A stretch of 52,166 nucleotides of DNA from NCBI GenBank assembly GCA_900770225.1, contig CAAGJU010000209.1, positions 1 to 52,166 on the forward strand, given 5' to 3'. Shown piece after piece: positions 25,667 to 34,072 of the stretch. Each line of letters begins with the position of its first letter. Position 1 is the stretch's first letter. The notes below the pieces were generated by a model. The model ran no database searches. It saw nothing but the letters and a program-made list of their open reading frames with translations, and had not been told where the DNA came from. This stretch comes from Lachnospiraceae bacterium (GTDB taxonomy: Bacteria; Bacillota; Clostridia; Lachnospirales; Lachnospiraceae). Position numbers and translations under genes: made by a program.

Positions 25667-26377
25667 TTACTGTAAAGGGCAATTTGCGTCGATCTTCTGC
25701 GTCAGCATCCATGCAATGCCGCGTGCGGAACGCATGTCGCTGTCCTGATAATGGTTGCCGGGGTTCAGCTCAAAGACGGTCGGGATTCCGGCAGCGGACA
25801 GATCCGCTTCCAGTGCTTCCGTGCGTTCCTGTACGGTCTGCAGAATCTGATTGCGTGTGCGGCTTTCCCTGTCGCCGAGAGACAGATACACACAGTCCGG
25901 CTTTCTCAGCATTTCATGTGCTCTCGTGTATTCCAGAAAATCCGGGAACCAGAGAGAACCGGACATGCTCGCCGCGCGGGAAAAAATATCGGTGCGGTAC
26001 AGCGAATACAGCGCAAAGAGTCCTGCCAGCGAGTATCCGGCGATCGCCCGGTAAGACGGTGCCGTCTCAAGCTGCGATTCCGCCTGCGGAATGATCTTAT
26101 GGATCAGCAGGTCGAGGAAGGCGTCAGCTTTTCCACCGTTAGGCGCAGCTTTTTTGAATAAAGGTGCACAGTACCACGGCGACAGGTCATCGTCCCAGTT
26201 CAGGTCGCTGATGGAGACCAGGGTAAAAGGTTCTTCCGTCATCTCCCGCACGAGATCAGCCACGGCTTTTCCTTCATCCATGAAGCAGGGCAGATATACG
26301 ATCGGGCTGCCCGCCGGGCCGGGGAAGATGCGTATCTTTTTTTCTCCTATCATGATTGTATATTCTTCGTTCATCAT
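25667..26377 (-). CDS. Alpha/beta-hydrolase esterase
   Basis: This 236-aa enzyme is of the esterase/IroE-like alpha/beta-hydrolase type. The nucleophile Ser is in GYSLAGLFALY, an acidic residue follows in YLSLGDRES, and the catalytic His is in ELNPGNHYQD. YLPCFMDEGKAVADLV near the N-terminus matches the oxyanion region. No signal peptide is present. Such enzymes remove acyl groups from sugars or siderophores; the neighbouring GH3 gene makes a carbohydrate-ester substrate plausible. The start is uncertain: TTG 26389 has GAGG only 2 nt before it, so I use ATG 26377 (26374 is also possible). Confidence 0.8.
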   Translation of the reverse strand: MMNEEYTIMIGEKKIRIFPGPAGSPIVYLPCFMDEGKAVADLVREMTEEPFTLVSISDLNWDDDLSPWYCAPLFKKAAPNGGKADAFLDLLIHKIIPQAESQLETAPSYRAIAGYSLAGLFALYSLYRTDIFSRAASMSGSLWFPDFLEYTRAHEMLRKPDCVYLSLGDRESRTRNQILQTVQERTEALEADLSAAGIPTVFELNPGNHYQDSDMRSARGIAWMLTQKIDANCPLQ

Positions 26378-26453
26378 ATTGTTCTTCAAAACCTCATCTC
26401 GTTGATATTCTGTTTTTCATACAGTAAACACCATTTGATAAATCGTGCCACAT

Positions 26454-26633
26454 ACTGTATAAGTCTACGCGCCGCTTCGCACTACGTGCTCCCGCGTCGC
26501 TACAAGTATTCGCATTCTCGCTTTGCTTCGCAAAGCTTCATGCTCATACTTGTTGTCGTCGCAAAGCCAAAGTCGGTCTTGCACACCCTTCGGGTGTGCA
26601 GTCCGCCTCTGGCATGCGACGGACTTATGCAGT
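26454..26633. repeat. Structured dispersed repeat, family A, copy 2
   Basis: This 180-bp element is bounded by ACTGTATAAGTC and its near-complement GACTTATGCAGT. Three internal arms are visible: ACGCG...CGCGT with GCAC-TAC-GTGC inside; ACAAGTAT...ATACTTGT with GCTTTGC-TTC-GCAAAGC inside; and CGTCGCA...TGCGACG with a GCACACCC-TTC-GGGTGTGC tip. It matches copy 3 (47518-47697) in inverse orientation at about 90 percent identity by eye. It fills the gap between the esterase and LacI genes. Confidence 0.9.
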
Positions 26634-26659
26634 ATTCATTTCATACGTGATCATTTCTC

Positions 26660-26697
26660 ATGATATTTATTCCTGAAAATGATATTTATTCCTGAAA
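26660..26697 (+). repeat. 19-bp perfect tandem duplication
   Basis: ATGATATTTATTCCTGAAA occurs twice in a row. The rest of 26634-26920 shows no credible gene. Confidence 0.9.
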
Positions 26698-26921
26698 AAT
26701 TATACATGATGAAGGGATAAAAAACTACTTGCCGGAAGTCTCCATGTTTGACAGTGGCCGGCAAAGAGCAAACAGTAACTTTTATTGCAGGCAGGACAAG
26801 ATTTCAACACTGGATATTGTTATAATAGGGCGTTGTTATTATGACATGAGAAGGGAGGCCTTTGATAGTATCGAAATATATTCTTTGGTAACCATAGTGG
26901 CAATTTGCAAATATGACTAAA

Positions 26922-26935
26922 TGAACCGTTTCAAT
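26922..26935. promoter_or_regulatory. Upstream LacI-type operator candidate
   Basis: TGAACCGTTTCAAT resembles the perfect palindrome at 27005 and is near-palindromic itself. It lies 34 bp before the -35 hexamer of the lacI promoter. Confidence 0.6.
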
Positions 26936-26968
26936 ATCTGTTAAATGTGACGTTTTGCACAATAATAA

Positions 26969-26997
26969 TTGCAAATAACAGATATATAACCTATAAT
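26969..26997 (+). promoter_or_regulatory. Promoter of the lacI-sugar transport operon
   Basis: TTGCAA at 26969-26974 and a perfect TATAAT at 26992-26997 with 17-bp spacing. The operator palindrome starts 7 bp after the -10. Confidence 0.8.
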
Positions 26998-27004
26998 ATG
27001 CTTA

Positions 27005-27022
27005 AATTGAACCGGTTCAATT
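27005..27022. promoter_or_regulatory. Main LacI-family operator
   Basis: AATTGAACCGGTTCAATT is an 18-bp perfect palindrome with the central CG step usual for LacI-family sites. It covers the expected transcription start, 18 bp before the lacI start codon, so the regulator likely represses its own promoter and the operon behind it. Confidence 0.85.
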
Positions 27023-27039
27023 CGGAAAGAGGTATAAAA

Positions 27040-28071
27040 ATGTCGACTCGTGATGGGAATGGAAAAATAACCATCCGGATGGTTGCACAGGAGGCCGGTG
27101 TATCGGTAGGAAGTGTTTCCAACTATTTGAACCGTTCAACAAAGCTTTCAGCAGAAACTTCACAGAAGATTGCTGAAGCGATTAAAAAATTAGATTATTC
27201 ACCGGACATCATTGCAGGCTCAATGAGGAGAAAGAACTCGACGGATATCATTGTTCTCTCTCCCAACCTGAATAATACGTTTCATACGAATACACTCAGC
27301 ACGTATACGGACCTGGCGAATGAAAATGGTTATTTCATTCATACATATGGTTTTCAGTATACGCCAGAACTCGAAAGAAAGGGTCTGATCCGGGCAAAAA
27401 GAAGCCGTTGCTGTCTGGTCGTTGTATTTAACGGAGAAGGCGATGAAGAAGAAATTCAGGCATTGGCAGAAAGTGGAATGCCCGTTCTGCTGGCAGACCG
27501 CCGTGCCAATGGACTGCATGTTAATTCAGTAGCTTTTGATAATACAAAGATTTTTGAGGAGATAATCCGTGAAGTAAAAAATAAGGGGTACAGAAGACTC
27601 GGGGTTCTCACAGAACCGCCCACGCTTACAAACCTGCACAGGAGATACACAAACCTTGTAAAAGAAGCAGAGAAGGCGGGGATCCGATGTGGGAAAGAAG
27701 AGTTTTTCAGCGATAAGACGCTGCAGCTGGATAACCTTACGAACGGATATTTATTTATGTCGAAAATCCTCAGCAAATATGCAAAGGATGAACTTCCGGG
27801 CTGCTGGCTGTGTTCATCGGATAACCTGGCCATTGGAGCATTAAAGGCATTCAGAAAATATCATTACAAAGTACCGCAGGATTTCAGCATTATCGGGTTC
27901 GATGACATCAATGTAGCCAGTTTTGTCAACCCCGAGCTTACGACAGTAGAACAAAATCAGCGGGTGCTCGGAGAAAAACTCTGGGAGATGACAAAAATCT
28001 CTCTCTCCGGGAACGTTGAAGAAAATGAATTCATTATTCCGCAAAAACTGATCAGAAGAGAAACTTTTTAA
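27040..28071 (+). CDS. LacI family transcriptional regulator of the sugar operon
   Basis: This 343-aa regulator has an N-terminal HTH (ITIRMVAQEAGVSVGSVSNYLNRSTKLSAET) and hinge (IAEAIKKLDYSPD), then a periplasmic-binding-protein-like effector domain to the C-terminus (VLADRRANGLHVNSV, FSIIGFDDINVASFVNPELTTVEQN). Start ATG 27040 follows AAAGAGG at 27026-27032; the frame is open further upstream across the promoter and is rejected there. Its gene lies 88 bp before the lipoprotein gene with no terminator between, and operator palindromes flank its promoter. Ligand is unknown, presumably the sugar imported by the downstream transporter. Confidence 0.93.
   Translation: MSTRDGNGKITIRMVAQEAGVSVGSVSNYLNRSTKLSAETSQKIAEAIKKLDYSPDIIAGSMRRKNSTDIIVLSPNLNNTFHTNTLSTYTDLANENGYFIHTYGFQYTPELERKGLIRAKRSRCCLVVVFNGEGDEEEIQALAESGMPVLLADRRANGLHVNSVAFDNTKIFEEIIREVKNKGYRRLGVLTEPPTLTNLHRRYTNLVKEAEKAGIRCGKEEFFSDKTLQLDNLTNGYLFMSKILSKYAKDELPGCWLCSSDNLAIGALKAFRKYHYKVPQDFSIIGFDDINVASFVNPELTTVEQNQRVLGEKLWEMTKISLSGNVEENEFIIPQKLIRRETF
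27127..27139. promoter_or_regulatory. Operator-like palindrome inside the lacI HTH coding region
   Basis: TTGAACCGTTCAA is a perfect 13-bp palindrome sharing the TTGAACC/GGTTCAA core of the 27005 operator, and encodes part of NYLNRSTK. It may be a third binding site for looping or roadblock repression, or a chance result of the codons used. Confidence 0.4.
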
Positions 28072-28159
28072 CAGGAAAGGGTGATGTTATCGGGGAAAAA
28101 ACGCAGAGAACAATGTATGGTGATGTGAAACGCAAACAAATGACAAGGAGGGTTTTTAC

Positions 28160-29380
28160 ATGAAAAGAGAAATTGTTGCGACATTATTGAGTGCTGCCAT
28201 GGCAGCAGGGCTTCTTGCAGGATGTGGTTCTTCTTCGTCATCATCTGCTTCCGCTTCTTCGGGAGCATCATCTTCGGCAACAGCTGCATCGTCAGCAGCC
28301 ACATCAGGTTCGACGTCCGAGGCTGGCGCATCATCAGCAGATGCATCCAGCAGCACGTCTGCTACCGAGGCAGTAACTTCGGGCTCGACGTCTTCTACAT
28401 CTGCACCGGCACCGGGAAACTGGTCCGATGAGGCTGCAGTAAAGAAAGCGGTCGATGAGGGATGGGAAATTGCAGTCGTACCGAAGGATTCCACCAACCC
28501 ATGGTTTGTTCGTATGAAAGCCGGTGTTGATAAATTTGCATCGGATACAGGTGTGAACTGCTATCAGGTAGATACTGGTACGATTGATGCAACGCATCAG
28601 GCTCAGCAGGTTGAAGATCTGATTTCACAGGGCGTGGATGCGATTTGTGTGGTTCCGGTAGATATTGAGTCCATGGATCCTATTCTTAAAAAGGCAAAAG
28701 ATGCCGGAATCACTGTGATTACGCATGAAGGCGCCGACCTGACAAACGTAGACTACGACATCGAGGCATTTTCAAATGCAGGCTACGGCGCTTTCCTTAT
28801 GCAGAACCTGGCAGAGGCAATGGGTGAGGAAGGAACTTATACCACAATGGTTGCCTCTCTGACAAACGGATCGCACAACGAGTGGGCGGATGCTGCTGTT
28901 GAATATCAGAAGGAACATTATCCGAATATGCACCTTCTGGAAGAGAACCCGCGTGTTGAATCCAATGATAACGGTGATACAGCGTATAACGTGGCAAAGG
29001 AACTGATCAAAACATATCCGGATCTGAAAGGCATTCTCGGAACGTCTTCCTTTGATGCTCCCGGTGTAGCACGTGCCATTGAAGAGCTCGGACTGAAGGA
29101 TAAGTTCTTCACAACAGGAACCGGTATGCCGGCAGATAATGCTGAGATCCTTAAATCAGGTGTGGTTAAATCCCTGACCGTATGGGATCCCGGTAAATCC
29201 GGCGAGGCAATGGTCGATCTGGCTTGCAAAGTTCTTGCAGGTGAAACCATTGAAGAGCCGCTGAACCTCGATGTTGATGGATATACCGCTATGACCAGAA
29301 GAGAAGGTTCAGATACCGTATTTGAAGGCCAGGGCTGGGTAACTGTCACTGCAGAAAATTGCGACAGCTTCGGATTCTGA
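28160..29380 (+). CDS. Sugar ABC transporter substrate-binding lipoprotein
   Basis: This 406-aa lipoprotein has lipobox LLAGC (Cys22). A Ser/Ala/Thr/Glu-rich tether runs over residues 23-85. The type I periplasmic-binding fold (Peripla_BP_4) of the ribose/rhamnose/AI-2 class follows: IAVVPKDSTNPWFVRMKAGVDKFA, QQVEDLISQGVDAICVVPVD, GAFLMQNLAEAMGEEGTY and GILGTSSFDAPGVARAIEELG. It captures the sugar outside the membrane for the transporter encoded downstream. AAGGAGGG precedes the ATG. A stable hairpin after the gene could protect a short abundant mRNA for this component. Confidence 0.93.
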   Translation: MKREIVATLLSAAMAAGLLAGCGSSSSSSASASSGASSSATAASSAATSGSTSEAGASSADASSSTSATEAVTSGSTSSTSAPAPGNWSDEAAVKKAVDEGWEIAVVPKDSTNPWFVRMKAGVDKFASDTGVNCYQVDTGTIDATHQAQQVEDLISQGVDAICVVPVDIESMDPILKKAKDAGITVITHEGADLTNVDYDIEAFSNAGYGAFLMQNLAEAMGEEGTYTTMVASLTNGSHNEWADAAVEYQKEHYPNMHLLEENPRVESNDNGDTAYNVAKELIKTYPDLKGILGTSSFDAPGVARAIEELGLKDKFFTTGTGMPADNAEILKSGVVKSLTVWDPGKSGEAMVDLACKVLAGETIEEPLNLDVDGYTAMTRREGSDTVFEGQGWVTVTAENCDSFGF

Positions 29381-29415
29381 TACAACGATGCAGTGATTAT
29401 GGCAACAAACGGACG

Positions 29416-29434
29416 GGCTGTCACTTCGGTGACA
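29416..29434 (+). terminator. Intra-operon hairpin after the binding-protein gene
   Basis: GGCTGTCAC, loop TTCG, GTGACAGCT. There is only a weak T stretch after it, so partial termination or mRNA 3'-end protection fits better than full termination. Confidence 0.6.
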
Positions 29435-29481
29435 GCTCTTCCTGACTAAGCGGTAATTCAGGATATACGAAGGGAGTTCTC

Positions 29482-30966
29482 ATGGAAGATAAGCTTTTGC
29501 TGAAAGCAGAGCATGTCAGCATATCCTTCGGAAATGTACATGCACTGAGGGATGTTTCATTAAGTCTTCGCCCCGGCGAAATCCACTGTCTCGCCGGTGA
29601 GAATGGCTGCGGTAAGTCCACTCTGATCAAGATCATTTCCGGGGTATATCAGAGAGATGGCGGGACAATTGAATTTAACGGGAAATCTCTGGGAAAAATA
29701 ACGCCTATCGATGCCATCAATATGGGTATTCAGGTTATTTATCAGGACTTTTCACTGTTTCCCAATCTGACAGTTGCGGAAAATCTTGCACTGAATACAG
29801 AAGTCGCTTCAGGAAAGAAGTTTGTGAAGTGGAAAAATGTAAGGAAAATAGCTGAAGAGGCTGTCGCAAAAATCCATCTGGACATTGATCTGGACGCGAA
29901 GGTGGGTTCACTGTCAGTTGCTCAGAAACAGATGGTTGCAATCAGCCGCGCGCTGATGTTTAATGCGAAACTGATCATTATGGATGAACCAACAACGGCA
30001 TTGACGAAAAAAGAGGTAGATGCCCTGTTCAAGATCATCCTTCAGCTGAAGAAACAGGGAATTGCCATTCTTTTTATCAGTCATAAGCTGAATGAGGTTT
30101 TTGAAATCTCCGAGCGCTTTACGATCTTCCGAAATGGTCAGACTGTTGCAACCGGAAACACAAAGGATCTGGATGACAGCAAATTTACCTATTATATGAC
30201 CGGAAGAGAGTTTTCCCGGCAGAAATTCGTTCCTTCTCATATTACGGATGAGCCTATTTTTGAACTCAGGAATCTGACAAGCCCCGGCATGTTCGAGAAT
30301 ATCAATATTCAATTGTTCGGCGGAGAGATTCTCGGTATTACCGGCCTTCTGGATTCGGGCCGTGCGGAGCTGGCTCTGGCCATGTTCGGCATTCAACCTG
30401 CGCAGTCAGGAGAAATATACAGGAACGGCAAAAAAGTCAGAATTCGTTCTGTACGGGATGCGATCAGCCAGAAAATCGGCTATGTGCCGGAGGACCGCCT
30501 GTCGGAAGGCCTGTTCCTGCAGCGTTCCATCGGTGACAACATTATCATTTCAGAAATTGACAGGCTGACAAATCACGGCATCTATCAATACGATACGCGT
30601 GACGCTGAAGTAAAGAAATGGGTGAAAGAACTCGAAGTCAAAACCGACGAACCGGAGAACCCGACGACTACACTTTCCGGTGGTAATCAGCAGAAGGTTG
30701 TTCTTGCCAAATGGCTTGCAACACATCCGGATGTGCTGATCCTGAATGGACCGACTGTGGGCGTTGACATCGGCTCAAAATATGACATTCATTCGATTCT
30801 TCAGAAACTGGCCGGTCAGGGAATGGGAGTCATCATTATTTCCGACGATCTGCCTGAAATCGTACAGAATTGTTCGAGAGTGGATGTGATTAAAAAGGGA
30901 CGGATAGTAGGAGAATATCAGGGAGAGACTCTCAATGAAAACTCTATTCTCGACGCAATGATGTAA
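29482..30966 (+). CDS. Sugar ABC transporter ATPase (two-domain, RbsA/MglA type)
   Basis: This 494-aa protein has two nucleotide-binding domains. Domain 1 has Walker A GENGCGKST, a signature-like LSVAQKQMVAISRAL and Walker B LIIMDEPTTAL. Domain 2 has a degenerate Walker A (GLLDSGRAEL), the normal change in this class, with signature LSGGNQQKVVLAKWL and NGPTVGVDIGSK. It powers import together with the two permeases downstream. ATG 29482 follows GAAGGGAG. It is 13 bp before the first permease start. Confidence 0.95.
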   Translation: MEDKLLLKAEHVSISFGNVHALRDVSLSLRPGEIHCLAGENGCGKSTLIKIISGVYQRDGGTIEFNGKSLGKITPIDAINMGIQVIYQDFSLFPNLTVAENLALNTEVASGKKFVKWKNVRKIAEEAVAKIHLDIDLDAKVGSLSVAQKQMVAISRALMFNAKLIIMDEPTTALTKKEVDALFKIILQLKKQGIAILFISHKLNEVFEISERFTIFRNGQTVATGNTKDLDDSKFTYYMTGREFSRQKFVPSHITDEPIFELRNLTSPGMFENINIQLFGGEILGITGLLDSGRAELALAMFGIQPAQSGEIYRNGKKVRIRSVRDAISQKIGYVPEDRLSEGLFLQRSIGDNIIISEIDRLTNHGIYQYDTRDAEVKKWVKELEVKTDEPENPTTTLSGGNQQKVVLAKWLATHPDVLILNGPTVGVDIGSKYDIHSILQKLAGQGMGVIIISDDLPEIVQNCSRVDVIKKGRIVGEYQGETLNENSILDAMM

Positions 30967-30978
30967 GGAGATGTGGAC

Positions 30979-32004
30979 ATGCAGAAAAAAATGAAAAAAA
31001 TATTCAGTTCCAATGAGCCGTACATCTTTCTGATTATCGTGCTGTTGGGCGTGATTGTCCAGATGCGGTCGGGACAGTTTTTTACAGGAAATAATATCGT
31101 TGATCTGCTGAGTGCACTGATCGTTCCCGGTCTGTTCGCTATCGGAGAATTTCTTGCACTGCTTTCCGGCGGAATTGATGTTTCCTTCCCGGCACTGGCT
31201 TCACTGTCAGCTTATGCAACGACCAAGCTGCTGCTGGATCAGAATTACAGCGGGAATGTCATCCTTGCCTTTGTTATTGCGATTGCCATCGGTGCAATTC
31301 TGGGAGCGGTTAACGGCTTTCTGATCGGTTATCTCAACCTGAATGCGATGATCATTACACTTGGCACTTCAAGTATTTTTCAGGGGATCATGCAGGGTGC
31401 GCTCAGGGCAAATCAGCTGTCCGTGATACCGAACGGAATGAAGACATTCGGAACAATACCGTTTCTTTCTGCCACCAATGCGGCTAACGGGCTGACATCG
31501 ATTTTACCTTATACGTTCCTGATTTTCCTGGCGGTCTTTATCCTGATGTATATAGTGCTGCATTTCACCATTTTCGGCAGGGGGATCTATGCCATTGGTG
31601 GAAATGCGAACAGTGCACATGCGGCAGGATTTAATGTAGAACGCACCAAATTCATTATGTACATCATGATCGGCATGATTGCTTCTACAGCAGGAATCTG
31701 CAGAACCTGTATGATGCAGCAGATGCATCCGACAAATATGCTCGGTATGGAAATGAACATCATTGCGGGCGTAGTTCTTGGCGGCGTTGCACTTTCCGGA
31801 GGGTCAGGTTCTCTGATTGGCTGTATTCTCGGAACGTTCCTGATTGTCATGGTGCAGAATTCCATGATTCTGATTGGAATTCCCACGACGTGGTCGGATG
31901 TATTTGTCGGCGCCGTCATTATTATCGGTGTTGTAATCAGTGCATACCAGTCTAACCATGCCACGGGAAGCAGGAAAAAGAATCGTAAGGAGGCTGCCAG
32001 ATGA
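30979..32004 (+). CDS. Sugar ABC transporter permease 1
   Basis: This 341-aa permease is of the RbsC/BPD_transp_2 class with about eight to ten membrane helices. The conserved LSGGIDVSFPALASLSA, GAVNGFLIGYLNLNAMIITLGT and IAGVVLGGVALSGGSGSLIGCILG motifs are present. ATG 30979 is chosen because AAGGAG at 30965-30970 is 8 nt away; the GTG at 30973 would be too close. Its stop overlaps the next permease start (ATGA), showing translational coupling and a heterodimeric pore. Confidence 0.94.
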   Translation: MQKKMKKIFSSNEPYIFLIIVLLGVIVQMRSGQFFTGNNIVDLLSALIVPGLFAIGEFLALLSGGIDVSFPALASLSAYATTKLLLDQNYSGNVILAFVIAIAIGAILGAVNGFLIGYLNLNAMIITLGTSSIFQGIMQGALRANQLSVIPNGMKTFGTIPFLSATNAANGLTSILPYTFLIFLAVFILMYIVLHFTIFGRGIYAIGGNANSAHAAGFNVERTKFIMYIMIGMIASTAGICRTCMMQQMHPTNMLGMEMNIIAGVVLGGVALSGGSGSLIGCILGTFLIVMVQNSMILIGIPTTWSDVFVGAVIIIGVVISAYQSNHATGSRKKNRKEAAR

Positions 32005-33014
32005 GTAAGTTCAAGAAAGTTTTTTCCCGTAATATCGAGGTATCAAGGCTTCTGGTCATTATGGCATGCTGGCTGGTCTTTGTAGCGATTACACAGGGCA
32101 GCAAGTTCTACTCCGGTAAAAATTTCCTGACCATGGCCGGGCAGTTTCCGGAATATGGACTGATGGTGATCGGCGGTATGCTTCCGATGATGACAGGAGG
32201 CATCGATCTGTCACTTGTCGGCACTGCGAACTTCACCTCGATCTTATGTGTATTTTTGACAATCCATGTATTTGGTGCTGATGGTGTGATGCCGGGTGCA
32301 TTTGGAATTGTATATTTTCTTATCGCATTTCTGGTTGGTATTGCGGTGGGAAGTCTGAATGCGCTGTTGGTTGGAAAACTGAATGTACCCGCCATTCTGG
32401 CAACACTGGGTGTTGAGGAGCTTTTGCTTGGTATCAATATTGTAATCACCGGGGGAGCGGCAATCTCAGATTTTCCGAAACAGTTCTGTGACTTTTTCTC
32501 AGGTAATATCGCCGGCTTCCTACCCTGGCGTCTTGTGGTGTTCATTATCGCGGCGATTGTGATTGCTTTTATGCTTGAGAAAACAACATACGGCACCAAA
32601 CTTCGTCTGTACGGCACAAGTGCACATGTGGCGGAATATTCGGGTATAAACACGACTGCTCTGGTTTTTAAGACATACATTATTTCTTCCATCTGCGCAG
32701 CTATGGGCGGTCTGCTGATGCTGGCAACCTATTCTTCCGCGAGAGCCGATTATGGCACCAACTATACGATGCAGGCAATTCTGATTATGGTTCTGGGCGG
32801 TGTCAGTCCGAACGGAGGCAAGGGTAAGGTATCAGGAGCTGTAACAGCGCTGATTCTTCTGAAATTCATTGAGTCCGGTATCAACCGTTTTAAGAACGTG
32901 TCTACTTATTACGTCACACTGATATGGGGCGCTGTTCTGATTTTTGCACTGGTTCTGGATTATTTCGGTGAAAGACCCAAAAAGGTAAAAAAGGTGAAGG
33001 TAAAAGAAGCCTGA
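32001..33014 (+). CDS. Sugar ABC transporter permease 2
   Basis: This 337-aa BPD_transp_2 permease has MMTGGIDLSLVGTANFTSI, GSLNALLVGKLNVPAILATLG and ILIMVLGGVSPNGGKGKVSGA. It ends in a basic KK-rich tail (RPKKVKKVKVKEA). It starts inside the stop of permease 1. Two different permease genes with one two-domain ATPase is the rhamnose/AI-2-like layout. Confidence 0.94.
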   Translation: MSKFKKVFSRNIEVSRLLVIMACWLVFVAITQGSKFYSGKNFLTMAGQFPEYGLMVIGGMLPMMTGGIDLSLVGTANFTSILCVFLTIHVFGADGVMPGAFGIVYFLIAFLVGIAVGSLNALLVGKLNVPAILATLGVEELLLGINIVITGGAAISDFPKQFCDFFSGNIAGFLPWRLVVFIIAAIVIAFMLEKTTYGTKLRLYGTSAHVAEYSGINTTALVFKTYIISSICAAMGGLLMLATYSSARADYGTNYTMQAILIMVLGGVSPNGGKGKVSGAVTALILLKFIESGINRFKNVSTYYVTLIWGAVLIFALVLDYFGERPKKVKKVKVKEA

Positions 33015-33036
33015 GGTTTTTACAGGAGAAGGGCAT

Positions 33037-33393
33037 ATGGCAAAAACTGTTTTCGGTCAGATCGGCCGGTTAAAAAAAGATAAGATCGATGAATACCAGG
33101 AACTTCATATGCACGCTGTACATACGCCCCGGTGGAAGGGTGTTCTGGATATGATCCGTGACTGTAATATTCGGAATTACAGTATTTTTATCCGGGATGA
33201 CCTTGTTTTCGGATATTTCGAGTATATCGGTGATGACTATGAAGCTGATATGGCCCGTATGGCTGCGGATCCGGTGACACAGGACTGGTGGAAGCACACC
33301 AGACCCTGTTTTACGAAGTATGCAGAGGACAGTAAGGAAGCTTTTTATTCGGATATGAAACAGATTTTCGAGTTTTCCGGCTATGCAGAATAG
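33037..33393 (+). CDS. L-rhamnose mutarotase family protein (RhaM, DUF718)
   Basis: This 118-aa protein has the RhaM pattern: an N-terminal FGQIGRLKKDKIDEYQELH, a middle CNIRNYSIFIRDDLVFGYFEY, and DPVTQDWWKHTRPCF with the paired Trp. RhaM converts alpha and beta anomers of rhamnose; related proteins act on other sugars. No rhaA, rhaB or rhaD gene is present, so the substrate may be another deoxy- or branched sugar. It lies 22 bp after the permease with GGAGAAGGG upstream. Confidence 0.85.
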   Translation: MAKTVFGQIGRLKKDKIDEYQELHMHAVHTPRWKGVLDMIRDCNIRNYSIFIRDDLVFGYFEYIGDDYEADMARMAADPVTQDWWKHTRPCFTKYAEDSKEAFYSDMKQIFEFSGYAE

Positions 33394-33437
33394 CGGAACA
33401 ATGCAATATCAAAAACTATATATGGGAGGTGTTTTTT

Positions 33438-34055
33438 ATGAAGATGGTACAGGATAAGCAACTCTTAATGGCGGCTGATTATGCAGGTTACCCGCTGAAG
33501 GAAGAAGTAAAAAAATATCTTGAGAAAAAAGGCTGGGTGATTAAGGACATCGGGGTAACCGCAGATTCTGATCCGGATGATCCGGAATTGATGTTCCATC
33601 GCATCGGACTTCGCGTGGGATCGATGATCACAGAAAAAGAATACGAACGTGCGATGATTTTTTGCGGAACAGGCATGGGTATTCACATTGCTGCAAGCAA
33701 ATGCCCCGGCGTACATGCCGGTGTCGTTGAATCCGTACCGGCAGCTTTTCGTGCGATTACCGGCAATGGAGTTAACGTCCTTGCCATGGGTTCTTTCTAT
33801 GTAACACCGGAGCTTGGAAAACAGATCGCGGATGCATATCTCTATAATGATTTTGGAAGCGGATGGGAATGGTGGCCGGATTTCAAGAGATACCATCAAA
33901 TTGCCATTGACGAGTTAAATGCATTTGATTATGCAGCATACAAGGCAAACGGTTTTAAACTGAAACATATTGATGACTGTGTCTGCGGATTGTATGATCG
34001 CCCGGAGGGACTTTCGCCGATCCCGTTAATGGTAAAAAGAGGAGACGATAAGTAA
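33438..34055 (+). CDS. RpiB/LacA/LacB family sugar-phosphate isomerase
   Basis: This 205-aa protein is longer than RpiB (about 150 aa). LLMAADYAGYPLKEEVKKYLEKKGW, the catalytic-Cys motif IFCGTGMGIHIAASK and NVLAMGSFYVTPELGKQIADAYL are family features. A C-terminal extension of about 50 residues (after FKRYHQIAIDEL) contains two cysteines, VCGLYDRPEG. Relatives of this longer type act in pentose and tetrose phosphate catabolism, so the exact substrate is open. ATG 33438 lies 8 nt after GGGAGG; GTG 33429 overlaps that site. It is the last gene of the operon. Confidence 0.85.
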   Translation: MKMVQDKQLLMAADYAGYPLKEEVKKYLEKKGWVIKDIGVTADSDPDDPELMFHRIGLRVGSMITEKEYERAMIFCGTGMGIHIAASKCPGVHAGVVESVPAAFRAITGNGVNVLAMGSFYVTPELGKQIADAYLYNDFGSGWEWWPDFKRYHQIAIDELNAFDYAAYKANGFKLKHIDDCVCGLYDRPEGLSPIPLMVKRGDDK

Positions 34056-34072
34056 GAGTCTCGTATATTTTT

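Noticed and set aside
26454..26633. Insertion sequence
   Set aside because: Terminal inverted repeats exist, but the element is 180 bp with no transposase and no clear target-site duplication; at most a non-autonomous element.
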